DNA of 64,000 bases from Pseudomonas sp. LS44 (GTDB taxonomy: Bacteria > Pseudomonadota > Gammaproteobacteria > Pseudomonadales > Pseudomonadaceae), in the NCBI RefSeq assembly GCF_024730785.1, contig NZ_CP102830.1, positions 3,224,001-3,288,000 on the forward strand. The letters are read 5' to 3'. The stretch's first letter is position 1; every line of letters begins with the position of its first letter. The position numbers and the translations under genes were made by a program. Below are positions 20,783 through 31,643 of the stretch, piece after piece. The notes below the pieces were generated by a model. That model was not told the origin of the DNA. It saw only the letters and a program-made list of their open reading frames with translations, and made no database searches.

Positions 20783-21274
20783 TCAATCGACGGTGGACGC
20801 TTCAATCTTATCCAGGTGCGGCGTTCGGCTAGTGCAGTGACGCTGATCCTGGCGCTGGGCGACCTCCTGAACCTCACGGCGAGTCACGAGATCGGCCAGG
20901 CTAATACCGCTAAGAAACTCATGGATCTGCTGACTCAGATCGCACCACAGATGGTGAGTCAGACAGGTATCTCCGGCATGGCAATCGCCCATGCCCTGAC
21001 AACGCGTGGCATCTACGGACTCATTAACAGCGTCAATGACTTCGGCCACCTGAATGACTGCCATATCACGGGATAGCTGATAGCCACCACCCGGACCGCG
21101 CACACTGGAAACCAGATCGCCACGCCGCAGCTTGGCGAACAGTTGTTCCAAATAGGACAAAGAGATGCCTTGGCGCTCAGAAATGTCGGCCAGAGATACC
21201 GGTCCACGCTGAGCATGCAACGCCAAATCAAGCATGGCGGTTACGGCATACCGGCCTTTGGTGGTCAATCGCAT
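20783..21274 (-). CDS. iscR: Fe-S cluster regulator IscR
   Basis: Rrf2-family repressor/activator that carries a [2Fe-2S] cluster and represses the isc operon when clusters are abundant. 163 residues: N-terminal winged helix (1-75), then cluster ligands C92, C98, C104 and H107, all present. It is the first gene of iscRSUA-hscBA-fdx-iscX, and a match to the IscR type 1 site overlies its promoter, consistent with autoregulation. Confidence 0.97.
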   Translation of the reverse strand: MRLTTKGRYAVTAMLDLALHAQRGPVSLADISERQGISLSYLEQLFAKLRRGDLVSSVRGPGGGYQLSRDMAVIQVAEVIDAVNESVDATRCQGMGDCHAGDTCLTHHLWCDLSQQIHEFLSGISLADLVTRREVQEVAQRQDQRHCTSRTPHLDKIEASTVD

Positions 21275-21305
21275 GGCTTCTACCGCAGGGTGCTGGTTTG
21301 GCGCG

Positions 21306-21334
21306 AGTATGCTATACCCGAGTGTTTAAGTCAA
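21306..21334 (-). promoter_or_regulatory. Sigma-70 promoter of the isc operon
   Basis: On the minus strand TTGACT (21329-21334), a 17-base spacer and CATACT (21306-21311). The iscR start is 32 bases downstream of the -10. Confidence 0.75.
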
Positions 21335-21338
21335 CTAT
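21314..21338 (-). promoter_or_regulatory. IscR type 1 binding site
   Basis: A 25-base stretch reading ATAGTTGACT...CTCGGGTAT on the minus strand. It agrees closely with the known IscR type 1 pattern ATASYYGACT-N-YAGTCRRSTAT and covers the -35 hexamer and most of the spacer, so bound holo-IscR should block RNA polymerase. The match is by eye to the published consensus. Confidence 0.75.
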
Positions 21339-21366
21339 TAGACCTAGAACCTTACTCGGGATTAGC

Positions 21367-21405
21367 CACAGAAAAGGGCGCGCAGCATACCAGAATGCGC
21401 GCCCT
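21367..21405 (-). terminator. Terminator of cysE
   Basis: A 10-bp stem (AGGGCGCGCA / TGCGCGCCCT) followed on the minus strand by TTTTCT. It starts a few bases after the cysE stop and separates cysE from iscR. Confidence 0.8.
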
Positions 21406-21412
21406 ACGCGAA

Positions 21413-22192
21413 TCATGCGGCGGGCTTATCACCCGCATCCTTCACGCCGGCAAAGTCCTCATCCCGCAACGCGGGCAAGTCCTTGCCACAATAGTCACTA
21501 CCCAGCGCCTTGAGGGCTGCGCACATACCCTCAAGGCGATCATCCACTGCCTGCACATGATCGAGCAGCTGGCCAATCGCCCGAGCCACCGGATCAGGCA
21601 TGTCTTGACTCATGCCATAGGCATCGAAGCCAAATTTTTCGGCAATAGCCTGACGCTTGGCTTCCAGCGCATCATCGGACTTTACGATGATGCGCCCCGG
21701 AATGCCGACAACGGTGGCGCCAGCAGGTACCTCCTTGGTCACCACCGCGTTCGAGCCAATCTTAGCCCCCACACCCACAGTGAACGGCCCAAGCACCTTG
21801 GCCCCAGCCCCGACCACCACGCCATCTTCCAATGTGGGATGGCGCTTCCCTTTGTTCCAACTCGTCCCCCCCAAGGTCACACCTTGATAGAGCGTTACGT
21901 CGTTACCGATCTCAGCGGTTTCACCAATGACGATGCCCATCCCGTGATCGATGAAGAATCGCTGCCCGATTTTTGCACCCGGATGAATTTCAATCCCAGT
22001 CAACCAGCGACCAAAATTGGATACCAGCCGCGCAAACCACTTCCACCCCATCACCCACAACCCATGCGCGAGCCGATGCAGCCAGACCGCATGCAGCCCG
22101 GGATAGCAAGTCAGCACTTCAAGGGTATTGCGCGCAGCCGGATCGCGATGAAACACGCTTTGAACATCTTCCCGCACACGCTCAAACATCAT
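21413..22192 (-). CDS. cysE: Serine O-acetyltransferase
   Basis: Makes O-acetylserine, the direct precursor of cysteine. 259 residues; the N-terminal helical domain is followed by left-handed beta-helix hexapeptide repeats ([20 protein letters not shown], then repeated V-I/V-G units) with the catalytic His/Asp region of this family. Located upstream of iscR on the same strand, which fits its role in supplying cysteine to IscS. Its start overlaps the trmJ end by 11 bases. Confidence 0.95.
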   Translation of the reverse strand: MMFERVREDVQSVFHRDPAARNTLEVLTCYPGLHAVWLHRLAHGLWVMGWKWFARLVSNFGRWLTGIEIHPGAKIGQRFFIDHGMGIVIGETAEIGNDVTLYQGVTLGGTSWNKGKRHPTLEDGVVVGAGAKVLGPFTVGVGAKIGSNAVVTKEVPAGATVVGIPGRIIVKSDDALEAKRQAIAEKFGFDAYGMSQDMPDPVARAIGQLLDHVQAVDDRLEGMCAALKALGSDYCGKDLPALRDEDFAGVKDAGDKPAA

Positions 22193-22961
22193 CCTTCCTC
22201 CACTTGTGGGGTAGCCCGCGAGCCGTTGCCTGCGTTTCGGTCAAAATACCGCGCAGGATGTTCATTTCCAGCTTGCTGATAGCGCTACGACCATAAAGAC
22301 GTCGTAAGCGCGGCATTAAATGGCGCGGACGCTCAGGATCGAGAAAGCCGATATCCACCAAAGTACGCTCGAGATGGCCGTAGAACATCTCGAGCTCATC
22401 CGCCGTAGCCACTTGCTCATCAGGCTCCTCGCCAACCTCTTGCCTGGTCATCTTGGTCGGCTGCCCCTGCGTAGCGAGCCACGCCATGCGCACCTCATAG
22501 GTGAGCACTTGGACAGCAGCAGCCAAGTTCAGGGAACTGAACTGTGGATCAGAAGGAATGTGAACGTGGAAGTGGCAACGCTGCAACTCGTCATTGGTAA
22601 GACCGGCATACTCGCGCCCGAACACCAAAGCCACCTGCGCACCTTGAACAGCCCGCTCCACCACGCTCGCGCCACTTTCTCGCGGATCCAGCAAAGGCCA
22701 GGGAATATGCCGCTCACGCGCACTAGTGCCCAGGACCAACTCGCAACCCGCTAGCGCCTCCTCCAGACTTGAAACCACCAAGGCAGAAGCCAGGATGTCG
22801 TCAGCGCCAGACGCCCGCGCAGACGCCTCCTCACTGGGAAAATCGACCGGATCAACCAGCACCAGGCGCATTAAGCCCATGTTCTTCATCGCACGCGCGG
22901 CAGCGCCGATATTGCCGGGATGACTGGTATTCACCAAAACCACGCGAATATTTTGCAGCAC
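22182..22961 (-). CDS. trmJ: tRNA (Cm32/Um32) methyltransferase TrmJ
   Basis: SPOUT-family 2'-O-methyltransferase acting on position 32 of the tRNA anticodon loop. The N-terminus [23 protein letters not shown] and the SAM-binding [15 protein letters not shown] are diagnostic when taken in short pieces. GTG 22961 is preferred because AGGTG lies six bases upstream; a GTG at 22970 in the same frame is possible. 259 residues. The 3' end overlaps cysE by 11 bases, so the two are probably one transcript. Confidence 0.92.
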   Translation of the reverse strand: MLQNIRVVLVNTSHPGNIGAAARAMKNMGLMRLVLVDPVDFPSEEASARASGADDILASALVVSSLEEALAGCELVLGTSARERHIPWPLLDPRESGASVVERAVQGAQVALVFGREYAGLTNDELQRCHFHVHIPSDPQFSSLNLAAAVQVLTYEVRMAWLATQGQPTKMTRQEVGEEPDEQVATADELEMFYGHLERTLVDIGFLDPERPRHLMPRLRRLYGRSAISKLEMNILRGILTETQATARGLPHKWRKDDV

Positions 22962-23064
22962 CGCGAGCACCTACCAGACAACCAAGGGCAGAAAAGCTTA
23001 CAGAAGCGTCCTGACGAATACCACGCAAGGAACAGGCAATCCTTCTTAGTCTGGGCTTTTCTGT

Positions 23065-23070
23065 TAGAAT
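23065..23070 (+). promoter_or_regulatory. Candidate -10 element of suhB
   Basis: TAGAAT 37 bases before the suhB start, in the divergent gap with trmJ. The -35 region is weak (CTTCTT at 17 bases). Confidence 0.45.
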
Positions 23071-23106
23071 GTTCGGCTTTCTTTAACGACCCAGGTGAGA
23101 CACTCC

Positions 23107-23922
23107 ATGCAGCCCATGCTGAATATCGCGCTGCGCGCAGCCCGCAGCGCCGCAGAACTGATTTTCCGCTCCATTGAGCGCCTGGATACCATCTCGGTAA
23201 ACGAGAAAGAAGCCAAGGATTACGTCACAGAAGTCGATCGCGCCGCCGAGCAGAGCATTATTTATGCGCTGCGCAAGGCCTACCCGAATCATGGCTTTCT
23301 GGGCGAAGAAGGCGGCCTTATCGAAGGTAGCGGTGAAGGCGCCGATTATTTGTGGATCATTGATCCGCTGGATGGCACCACAAACTTCATCCATGGCATC
23401 CCGCACTTCGCGGTGAGCATTGCCTGCAAGTACCGCGGGCGCCTCGAGCACGCCGTAATACTCGATCCAGTTCGCCAGGAAGAGTTCACCGCTAGTCGTG
23501 GCCGTGGCGCTGCACTTAACGGTCGACGCCTGCGCGTTAGCCCCCGCAAAAGCCTCGATGGCGCGCTGGTTGCCACTGGCTTTCCGTTTCGCGACACCCA
23601 ACTCGAAAATCTCGACAACTACCTCGGCATGTTCCGCAGTCTAGTAGGTCAGACCGCCGGCATTCGTCGCGCCGGCTCGGCCAGCCTCGATCTCGCCTAT
23701 GTGGCGGCTGGTCGCTTCGACGCTTACTGGGAGTTCGGCTTGTCCGAGTGGGATATAGCCGCAGGCGCTCTGCTGATTCAAGAGGCGGGCGGCCTAGTCA
23801 GCGACTTCACTGGCGGTCATGAATTCCTTGAAAAAGGACACATCGTTGCCGGCAACACCAAATGCTTCAAAGCCGTCCTCACCGCCATCCAGCCGCACCT
23901 CGCACCCTCAATGAAACGCTGA
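23107..23922 (+). CDS. suhB: Inositol-1-monophosphatase family protein SuhB
   Basis: Mg-dependent inositol phosphatase fold; in bacteria SuhB also joins the rRNA antitermination complex and in Pseudomonas influences virulence regulation. 271 residues with the metal-binding motifs GEEGG near residue 66, DPLDGTTNF near residue 84 and WDIAAGALL near residue 215. ATG 23107 follows CAGGTGAGACACTCC; an in-frame ATG at 23095 is less well placed. Divergent from trmJ and ends in a strong terminator. Confidence 0.95.
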   Translation: MQPMLNIALRAARSAAELIFRSIERLDTISVNEKEAKDYVTEVDRAAEQSIIYALRKAYPNHGFLGEEGGLIEGSGEGADYLWIIDPLDGTTNFIHGIPHFAVSIACKYRGRLEHAVILDPVRQEEFTASRGRGAALNGRRLRVSPRKSLDGALVATGFPFRDTQLENLDNYLGMFRSLVGQTAGIRRAGSASLDLAYVAAGRFDAYWEFGLSEWDIAAGALLIQEAGGLVSDFTGGHEFLEKGHIVAGNTKCFKAVLTAIQPHLAPSMKR

Positions 23923-23936
23923 GTTTCATTGCGCAT

Positions 23937-23963
23937 AAAAAAACGCCCCGTAGGGCGTTTTTT
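23937..23963. terminator. Bidirectional terminator between suhB and the glycine-zipper gene
   Basis: ACGCCC-CGTA-GGGCGT flanked by an A-run on the left and a T-run on the right, so it can work for both convergent genes. Confidence 0.88.
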
Positions 23964-23974
23964 ATGGCGTGAAT

Positions 23975-24526
23975 TTATTGCGAGGTCGATTGGGGCTGCA
24001 CTAGCACCAACTGCCCATTGGCGACTGGGATCTGGCGGCCCGGATCGTGATCCATGCGCACCTGACCAACCTTGCCATCCAATTCGTATTTCACGTCATA
24101 GGCCGATATTTTATCGCTGGTATCGGTAACGGTATGGCAACGAGTTTCAGTAGTGGAGTAGGTGTCGCGGTTTTGCATGCCTTCTTGCACTTTGTTCCCG
24201 GCATAACCACCACCCACTGCCCCGGCGACCGTTGCAATTTTCTTCCCAGTACCGCCGCCGACTTGATTACCTAACAGACCACCCGCAACCGCACCCAAGA
24301 CGGTACCGGCGATTTGATGCTGATCCTGGACGGGACGCTGCCGGGTAACGGCGACCTCCTTGCAGACCTGCCGAGGAGTCTTGATGGTTTCCTTAACGGG
24401 CTCTACAGCCAACACTTCGGCGTAATCGGAATCCCCACCCTTGACCAAACTGTAGGTGGCTACAGCACCGCCAGCAGTAACACCTACCGCTCCCAGCACA
24501 GCACCAACGAGCATGGACTTATTCAC
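23975..24526 (-). CDS. Glycine-zipper 2TM-domain protein (envelope)
   Basis: A 183-residue envelope protein with an N-terminal hydrophobic segment (about residues 5-28, GAVLGAVGVTAGGAVAT) and a central glycine-zipper 2TM region (about 73-115) of repeated GxxxG such as GTVLGAVAGGLLGNQVGGG. The C-terminal part is beta-rich and ends with a Gln/Ser tail. Proteins of this type sit in the cell envelope and are often grouped with SlyB or the 17-kDa antigen; there is no lipobox cysteine here, so an uncleaved anchor is likely. Function is not known. Located between suhB (convergent) and secF. Confidence 0.8.
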   Translation of the reverse strand: MNKSMLVGAVLGAVGVTAGGAVATYSLVKGGDSDYAEVLAVEPVKETIKTPRQVCKEVAVTRQRPVQDQHQIAGTVLGAVAGGLLGNQVGGGTGKKIATVAGAVGGGYAGNKVQEGMQNRDTYSTTETRCHTVTDTSDKISAYDVKYELDGKVGQVRMDHDPGRQIPVANGQLVLVQPQSTSQ

Positions 24527-24585
24527 TTCTACCTCCTGGCTTTTGAATATCCAGCACTAAATGGCTCACTCCCAGCCTTGGAGCA

Positions 24586-24620
24586 TTTGACGGTGAATTG
24601 GTTCCTTTATCACCGTCAAA
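24586..24620. repeat. Inverted repeat between secF and the glycine-zipper gene
   Basis: Perfect 11-bp arms TTTGACGGTGA and TCACCGTCAAA with a 13-base spacer. There is no T-run long enough for a typical terminator on either strand. It could be a transcription end, RNA stabiliser or operator. Confidence 0.6.
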
Positions 24621-24647
24621 CCCAACCACCAAAGCATATGAAATCAA

Positions 24648-25559
24648 TCAGGGACGCTCGTCGACCTCTTCAGCCACAGCAGGTGGAATCAGGTCTTCGA
24701 CGCGCAGATTCAGCCAGATCAGCACCACGTTTGCGATGTAGATTGACGAATAGGTACCCGCCAAAACACCGATAAACAGAGTGATGGAAAAACCAAACAG
24801 GTTATCTCCGCCGAAGAACAGCAAAGCGACAATGGCCAGCAGCGTGGAGATCGACGTCGCCATGGTCCGTAGCAGGGTCTGGGTGGTCGAAATATTGATG
24901 TTTTCGATCAGACTAGCCTTGCGCAGTACACGGAAATTTTCCCGCACGCGGTCAAAAACCACGATGGTGTCATTGAGCGAGTAACCAATGATCGCCAAGA
25001 CCGCTGCCAATACCGTGAGATCGAAAGTGATTTGGAAGTAGGAAATGATCCCCACCGCGACTATCACGTCATGTATCAAGGAAACGATGGCACCTACTGC
25101 AAACTTCCACTGAAAGCGGAAGGCCAGATACAACATGATGCCGCCCAACGCCAACAGCATCCCCAGACCACCCTGGTCGCGTAGCTCCTCACCCACCTGC
25201 GGACCAACGAACTCGACACGTTTGACCTGTGCAGGGTTGTCCGAAGCAGCTTTCCGCAAGGCCTCGGCTACCTGACTCCCGAGCTTAGGATCCTCGCCCG
25301 GCATACGCACCAGCAGATCCGTGGTGGCACCAAAACTCTGCACGACGGCTTCCGAATAACCCGCTTTGACCAGTTGCTCACGCACCTCGCCAAGATTGGC
25401 AGGGCGTTCGTAGGTCAGCTCAATCAGCGTACCGCCGGTGAAATCCAGACCGAAGTTCAACCCCTTAGTTACCAAGCTGAACACAGCCAACAGGGTCAGA
25501 CACAGCGTGACGGCGAACGCAACATTGCGCACGCCCATAAAATTGATCGTACGTTTCAT
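24648..25559 (-). CDS. secF: Protein translocase subunit SecF
   Basis: Inner-membrane partner of SecD that uses the proton gradient to drive late steps of Sec export. 303 residues with six predicted membrane segments, the large periplasmic P1 loop after segment 1 and the conserved GLDFTGG motif near residue 36. Follows secD by 12 bases. Confidence 0.96.
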   Translation of the reverse strand: MKRTINFMGVRNVAFAVTLCLTLLAVFSLVTKGLNFGLDFTGGTLIELTYERPANLGEVREQLVKAGYSEAVVQSFGATTDLLVRMPGEDPKLGSQVAEALRKAASDNPAQVKRVEFVGPQVGEELRDQGGLGMLLALGGIMLYLAFRFQWKFAVGAIVSLIHDVIVAVGIISYFQITFDLTVLAAVLAIIGYSLNDTIVVFDRVRENFRVLRKASLIENINISTTQTLLRTMATSISTLLAIVALLFFGGDNLFGFSITLFIGVLAGTYSSIYIANVVLIWLNLRVEDLIPPAVAEEVDERP

Positions 25560-25571
25560 CGCCGCTTCCCC

Positions 25572-27440
25572 TTAAATCCACAACTTCTTGAAGTCACGAC
25601 CACCGAATATCAGGTTGACCATACCGCGGGTCACCATGATGGCTGTGAACATCGAAGTAAAAATGCCGAGCGACATGGTCACCGCGAAGCCTTTGACCGG
25701 CCCGGTACCCATAGCGAAGAGGATGCCGCCGACCAATAGCGTAGTCAGGTTGGCGTCCAGAATTGCCGTGAAAGCACGATCGAAACCTTCATGAATAGCT
25801 CGCTGAACTGGCATGCCGTTGTCTATCTCTTCACGAATACGCGAGAAGATCAGCACGTTGGCGTCCACGGCCATACCCATGGTCAGCACGATACCGGCGA
25901 TACCCGGGAGCGTCAGTGTCGCGCCTAACAGGGACATGAGCGCCAGCAGCAGCACCATGTTCAACCCCAGCGCGACAGTTGCCAGCACGCCAAAGAAACG
26001 ATAAATCGCCAGAATGAACAGAGAGACAAAGAGCATGCCCCACAGCGAAGCATCGATACCTTTGGTGATGTTGTCGGCCCCCAGGCTCGGACCAATAGTC
26101 CGCTCTTCAGCGAAGTACATTGGCGCCGCCAGCCCACCGGCCCGCAGCAGCAAAGCGAGCTCAGACGATTCACCCTGGCCATTCAACCCAGTGATGCGGA
26201 ACTGACTACCGAGCGGCGACTGAATAGTCGCCAGACTGATGATCTTCTTCTCTTCTTTGAACGTCGGCACTGCGACTTCTTTTTCAACGCCATCGACCAT
26301 CTTCTTGACGTAGTGAGTCAGCGGTTTTTGCTCGATGAAAATCACCGCCATGCTGCGCCCGACATTGGTCCGCGTGGCGCGATTCATCAATTCACCACCA
26401 TGACCATCCAGACGAATGTTCACCTGCGGACGGCCATTTTCGTCGAAGCTCGCCTGCGCATCGGTGACTTGGTCACCGGTGATGATCAGACCACGCTCCA
26501 GCGGCACCGGCGGACGACCCGACTCACGAAACTCAAAAGACTCGGTCGTTGCTTTGGTCGCATCCTGGTCAGCGGCAAGGCGGAACTCGAGGTTGGCGGT
26601 CTTGCCAAGAATCCGCTTCGCCTCAGCGGTGTCTTGCACGCCTGGTAGCTCAACGACGATACGGTTGGCGCCTTGACGCTGAACCAGCGGCTCCGCCACA
26701 CCCAGCTCGTTGACTCGGTTACGGACGGTGGTCAAGTTCTGTTTGATCGAGTACTCACGAATCTCAGCCAGCTTGGCGGGAGTCATTTCCAGACGCAGCA
26801 CCTGCAGACCATTACGCTCTACAGTCGTAACTTGGAAATCCTTGAAGTCCTTGCGGATCAGATCCTGCGCCTTGCTCAACGACTCGTCGTCAGCAAAACC
26901 CAGCTGAATCGCGCCGCCACTCTGCGGCAAGCTGCGATAGCGCACACGCTCTTTACGCAGCGCACTCTTGACCTCACCCTCGTAAACCTTACGGCGCGCG
27001 TCGAGCGCCTTCTCCATATCCACTTCGAGAAGGAAATGCACACCACCGGAGAGGTCCAAACCAAGCTTCATCGGCGACGCAGCCAGACTGCGCAACCACT
27101 GTGGTGTAGTCGGCGCAAGGTTCAGCGCAACTACATAATCGTCACCCAAAACCTTGCGCGCGACCTCTTTGGCCGGCAGCTGATCTTCCTGCTTTGCCAG
27201 ACGCAACAATGCATCCTTGCCATCCGCCTTCAGGCTGCTTGCCTTGACGGAGATATTGGCCTCAGCCAATGCCTTGCCGATGCGCTCGAGATCAGCCTGC
27301 TCGATCTTCAGCGCCGTACTGGCGCCGCTGATTTGAATAGCCGGATCATCGGGATACAGGTTGGGTGCGGAATAAACGAAGCCGATCACCAGCACTGCCA
27401 GGATCAACAGGTATTTCCACAGGGGATATTTGTTCAGCAT
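25572..27440 (-). CDS. secD: Protein translocase subunit SecD
   Basis: Large RND-type subunit of the SecDF-YajC complex. 622 residues: membrane segment 1 (about 8-25), an extended periplasmic region including GLDLSGGVHFLLEVD, then five clustered membrane segments in the C-terminal 170 residues with GMAVDANVLIFSRIREE. The length and order are typical of Pseudomonas. In one operon with yajC and secF. Confidence 0.97.
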   Translation of the reverse strand: MLNKYPLWKYLLILAVLVIGFVYSAPNLYPDDPAIQISGASTALKIEQADLERIGKALAEANISVKASSLKADGKDALLRLAKQEDQLPAKEVARKVLGDDYVVALNLAPTTPQWLRSLAASPMKLGLDLSGGVHFLLEVDMEKALDARRKVYEGEVKSALRKERVRYRSLPQSGGAIQLGFADDESLSKAQDLIRKDFKDFQVTTVERNGLQVLRLEMTPAKLAEIREYSIKQNLTTVRNRVNELGVAEPLVQRQGANRIVVELPGVQDTAEAKRILGKTANLEFRLAADQDATKATTESFEFRESGRPPVPLERGLIITGDQVTDAQASFDENGRPQVNIRLDGHGGELMNRATRTNVGRSMAVIFIEQKPLTHYVKKMVDGVEKEVAVPTFKEEKKIISLATIQSPLGSQFRITGLNGQGESSELALLLRAGGLAAPMYFAEERTIGPSLGADNITKGIDASLWGMLFVSLFILAIYRFFGVLATVALGLNMVLLLALMSLLGATLTLPGIAGIVLTMGMAVDANVLIFSRIREEIDNGMPVQRAIHEGFDRAFTAILDANLTTLLVGGILFAMGTGPVKGFAVTMSLGIFTSMFTAIMVTRGMVNLIFGGRDFKKLWI

Positions 27441-27461
27441 GACGCCGCCCGCTTATGACGC

Positions 27462-27480
27462 GGGGCGCCTATAGCGCCCC
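27462..27480. repeat. Hairpin between yajC and secD
   Basis: GGGGCG ... CGCCCC arms with a seven-base spacer, extended by GAC/GTC flanks. No T-run follows on the minus strand, so it is more likely an mRNA stability or processing element than a terminator. Confidence 0.5.
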
Positions 27481-27503
27481 GTCGATTAGGAATAATGTGT
27501 GGG

Positions 27504-27833
27504 TTAGATGGCTTTCAGCGTGCCTTTCGGCAGTGTTGCAGCGATCGCGCCTTTCTGAATTTTCAGTTCTACGGTGTCGGACACCTCGATAACTACAAAG
27601 TCATCGGAAACCTTGTTGACCTTACCGGCGATACCACCCGAGGTCACAACTTCGTCACCTTTTTGCAGGCCGCCCAGAAGATTTTTATGCTCCTTGGCAC
27701 GCTTGGCCTGCGGACGCCAGATCATCAGATAGAAAATCACCAGGAAACCGACCAGGAAAACCCACTCGAAGCCGGCAGCGGGGGCGGCAGCGGCCGGTGC
27801 ATCAGCAAATGCTGCGGGAATCAAAAAGCTCAT
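27504..27833 (-). CDS. yajC: Sec translocon accessory protein YajC
   Basis: Small bitopic membrane protein of the SecDF-YajC complex. 109 residues with an Ala/Pro-rich N-terminus, one membrane segment (about 22-40) and the conserved RPQAKRAKEHKNLL and GDEVVTSGGI motifs. Between tgt and secD on the same strand. Confidence 0.95.
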   Translation of the reverse strand: MSFLIPAAFADAPAAAAPAAGFEWVFLVGFLVIFYLMIWRPQAKRAKEHKNLLGGLQKGDEVVTSGGIAGKVNKVSDDFVVIEVSDTVELKIQKGAIAATLPKGTLKAI

Positions 27834-27872
27834 AGGGGACTCCTGTTATTAGGTCTTGGAAAGTTTGATTCA

Positions 27873-30052
<2,180 letters not shown>

Positions 30053-30119
30053 GATGAAGGGTCGTTTCGCAGGGCGGCGAAGTTTAGCGGAAATAGGCAA
30101 ATTTGACCACGCAAGCCGA

Positions 30120-30148
30120 TTGACCACTGCGTAGGCTATCCCTATACT
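30120..30148 (+). promoter_or_regulatory. Sigma-70 promoter of the tRNA-Leu gene
   Basis: TTGACC (30120-30125), 17-base spacer, TATACT (30143-30148); the mature tRNA starts 14 bases later. Near-consensus, as expected of a tRNA promoter. Confidence 0.85.
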
Positions 30149-30161
30149 GCGCGCCGTCTGT

Positions 30162-30246
30162 GCCCCGGTGGCGGAATCGGTAGACGCGGCGGATTCAAAA
30201 TCCGTTTTCGAAAGGAGTGGGAGTTCGAGTCTCCCCCGGGGCACCA
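30162..30246 (+). tRNA. tRNA-Leu (anticodon CAA)
   Basis: An 85-base class II tRNA. The acceptor stem pairs GCCCCGG (30162-30168) with CCGGGGC (30236-30242), followed by A and an encoded CCA. The anticodon loop TTCAAAA holds CAA, reading UUG; the long variable arm is present and the T-arm is GGGAG-TTCGAGT-CTCCC. Its 3' end is the attachment site of the adjacent integrated element, and the gene remains intact. Confidence 0.96.
30229..30246 (+). other. Putative left attachment site (attL) in tRNA-Leu
   Basis: The last 18 bases of the tRNA gene, GTCTCCCCCGGGGCACCA. A related 16-base copy lies at 36768-36783. An integrase gene starts 165 bases downstream, the common arrangement for tRNA-targeted elements. 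Confidence 0.65.
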
Positions 30247-30290
30247 ATTACATATTCACGCATGCACACACATGCAGTGGAAACCCAGAT

Positions 30291-30317
30291 AAACCGGCCA
30301 TTGAGCCGGTTTTTTTG
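30291..30317 (+). terminator. Terminator after tRNA-Leu
   Basis: AAACCGGC / GCCGGTTT stem with a six-base loop followed by five T, 45 bases after the tRNA. It lies on the element side of attL, so the element brings its own terminator for the tRNA and insulates the integrase gene. Confidence 0.88.
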
Positions 30318-30357
30318 TGCCTGCATATTCCTGCATGCCCCCGTATATCCGTTGTCT

Positions 30358-30379
30358 CCGTGTATGCCAGCTTGTATGC
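30358..30379 (+). repeat. 22-bp direct repeat, left copy (candidate integrase arm site)
   Basis: Begins CCGTGTATGCC and contains TGTATGC twice, 12 bases apart. An identical copy in the same orientation lies at 36698-36719 near the other end. An inverted copy of the unit (TTGGCATACA) sits at 30398-30407, immediately upstream of the integrase start. Likely arm-type binding sites for the integrase N-terminal domain. Confidence 0.7.
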
Positions 30380-30410
30380 TTCTTAAAGCTCATAACTTTG
30401 GCATACACAG

Positions 30411-31643
30411 ATGAAGCGTTCAGAGATCAAACGTCGCCCCTTGGCAGACACCGTTCTGGCAAGTCTTGAGCCTGATGCCAAGGTATATCGCGAGCCTGAC
30501 GGCGAAGGGCTGTATTTCCGAGTCAAGCCCAACGGGGCTAAGTCCTGGGAGCTGCGCTTTAAGGCAACCACCGGCAAATGGTCTTGGCTAGGTATTGGCG
30601 GCTATCCAGAGGTTGGCGGTGAACTGGCGCGCAAGAAAGCCAGAGAGAATCGCGATCAACTCAGCAGGGGTATTGATCCCCTTGAGCAAAAGCGCGCCGA
30701 TAAGGCTGCCACTGAAATAGCCAAGACCCGAACATTCCGCGTCGCGGCTGATGGCTGGCTCAAGGCCAAAGTAGATAAAGGGCTAGCCGACTCCACCTTG
30801 AGCAAGATCCGCACCTATCTGGATAAGGACATACTTCCCGCCCTGGGTGACAAGCAGTTGGACGAAATCACCCGCACCGACTGCGCCGCCCTGCAAGCCT
30901 CACTCGAAGCGCGCAACGCCCATAACGTTGCCGAGAAGTGCCGCACCTGGGTCAATCAGATATTTGGCCGGGCTATCGGCCTGGGGCTGACGGAGAATGA
31001 CCCGGCCAGTAGGTTGCGCGATATAGCCGCCCCCACCCCCAAGACCCAGCAGCACCCTCATCTATTGGAGCCCGAGCTGCCGGAGTTCATCCGTGCTCTG
31101 AAAACCACCACCAGCCGCCTGCCGGCCAAGACCGCCGCCTGGCTTTGCATCTGGACGGCATCCCGGCCCGGCATGGTTCGCCTGGCTGAATGGTCGGAAA
31201 TCGACTTCACCGCAGCCACCTGGACGACCCCAGCCGACAAGATGAAGATGCGTCGGGATCATGTGGCACCGCTCCCCCGCCAGGCACTCGATGCCCTGCG
31301 CGAACTGCATAGGGTGACTGGCCGTAGCCGCTGGCTGTTCCCCGGCGTCGGGCCAAAGAACCCGACGATCAGCGAAAACACCATCAATAAGGTGTTCGCC
31401 GGTATCGGCTACAAAGGCCGCTTGGTCGGGCATGGCACCCGCCACACGGCCAGCACCCTGCTACGCGAAAACGGCTGGCAGAAAGACCACATCGAGGCGC
31501 AACTGGCTCACAAGGAAGAAGGCATAGCCGGCATCTACAACAAAGCCCAGTACCTAGAGCAGCGCACGACCATGATGCAATGGTATGCCGACCACCTCGA
31601 CAAACTGGCAGCCGGCAACGTGGTGGAGATCAGGCGGGCATGA
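30411..31643 (+). CDS. Tyrosine recombinase (P4-type integrase)
   Basis: Site-specific recombinase of 410 residues that should integrate and excise the element at tRNA-Leu. The N-terminal DUF4102-like arm-binding region (about 1-95) contains the typical LYFRVKPNGAKSWELRF, followed by the core-binding domain and the catalytic domain. Catalytic residues are intact: R252 (SRPG), H341 and R344 (HGTRH), H367 (LAHKE) and the nucleophile Y376 (IYNKAQYLEQR). It starts 165 bases after the tRNA and ends in an ATGA overlap with the next gene. Repeat units abut its start, so it may autoregulate. Confidence 0.95.
   Translation: MKRSEIKRRPLADTVLASLEPDAKVYREPDGEGLYFRVKPNGAKSWELRFKATTGKWSWLGIGGYPEVGGELARKKARENRDQLSRGIDPLEQKRADKAATEIAKTRTFRVAADGWLKAKVDKGLADSTLSKIRTYLDKDILPALGDKQLDEITRTDCAALQASLEARNAHNVAEKCRTWVNQIFGRAIGLGLTENDPASRLRDIAAPTPKTQQHPHLLEPELPEFIRALKTTTSRLPAKTAAWLCIWTASRPGMVRLAEWSEIDFTAATWTTPADKMKMRRDHVAPLPRQALDALRELHRVTGRSRWLFPGVGPKNPTISENTINKVFAGIGYKGRLVGHGTRHTASTLLRENGWQKDHIEAQLAHKEEGIAGIYNKAQYLEQRTTMMQWYADHLDKLAAGNVVEIRRA

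Noticed and set aside
30053..30247. N-terminal extension of queA by 65 codons
   Set aside because: The frame reads antisense through the tRNA-Leu gene; family start and length fit 30052.
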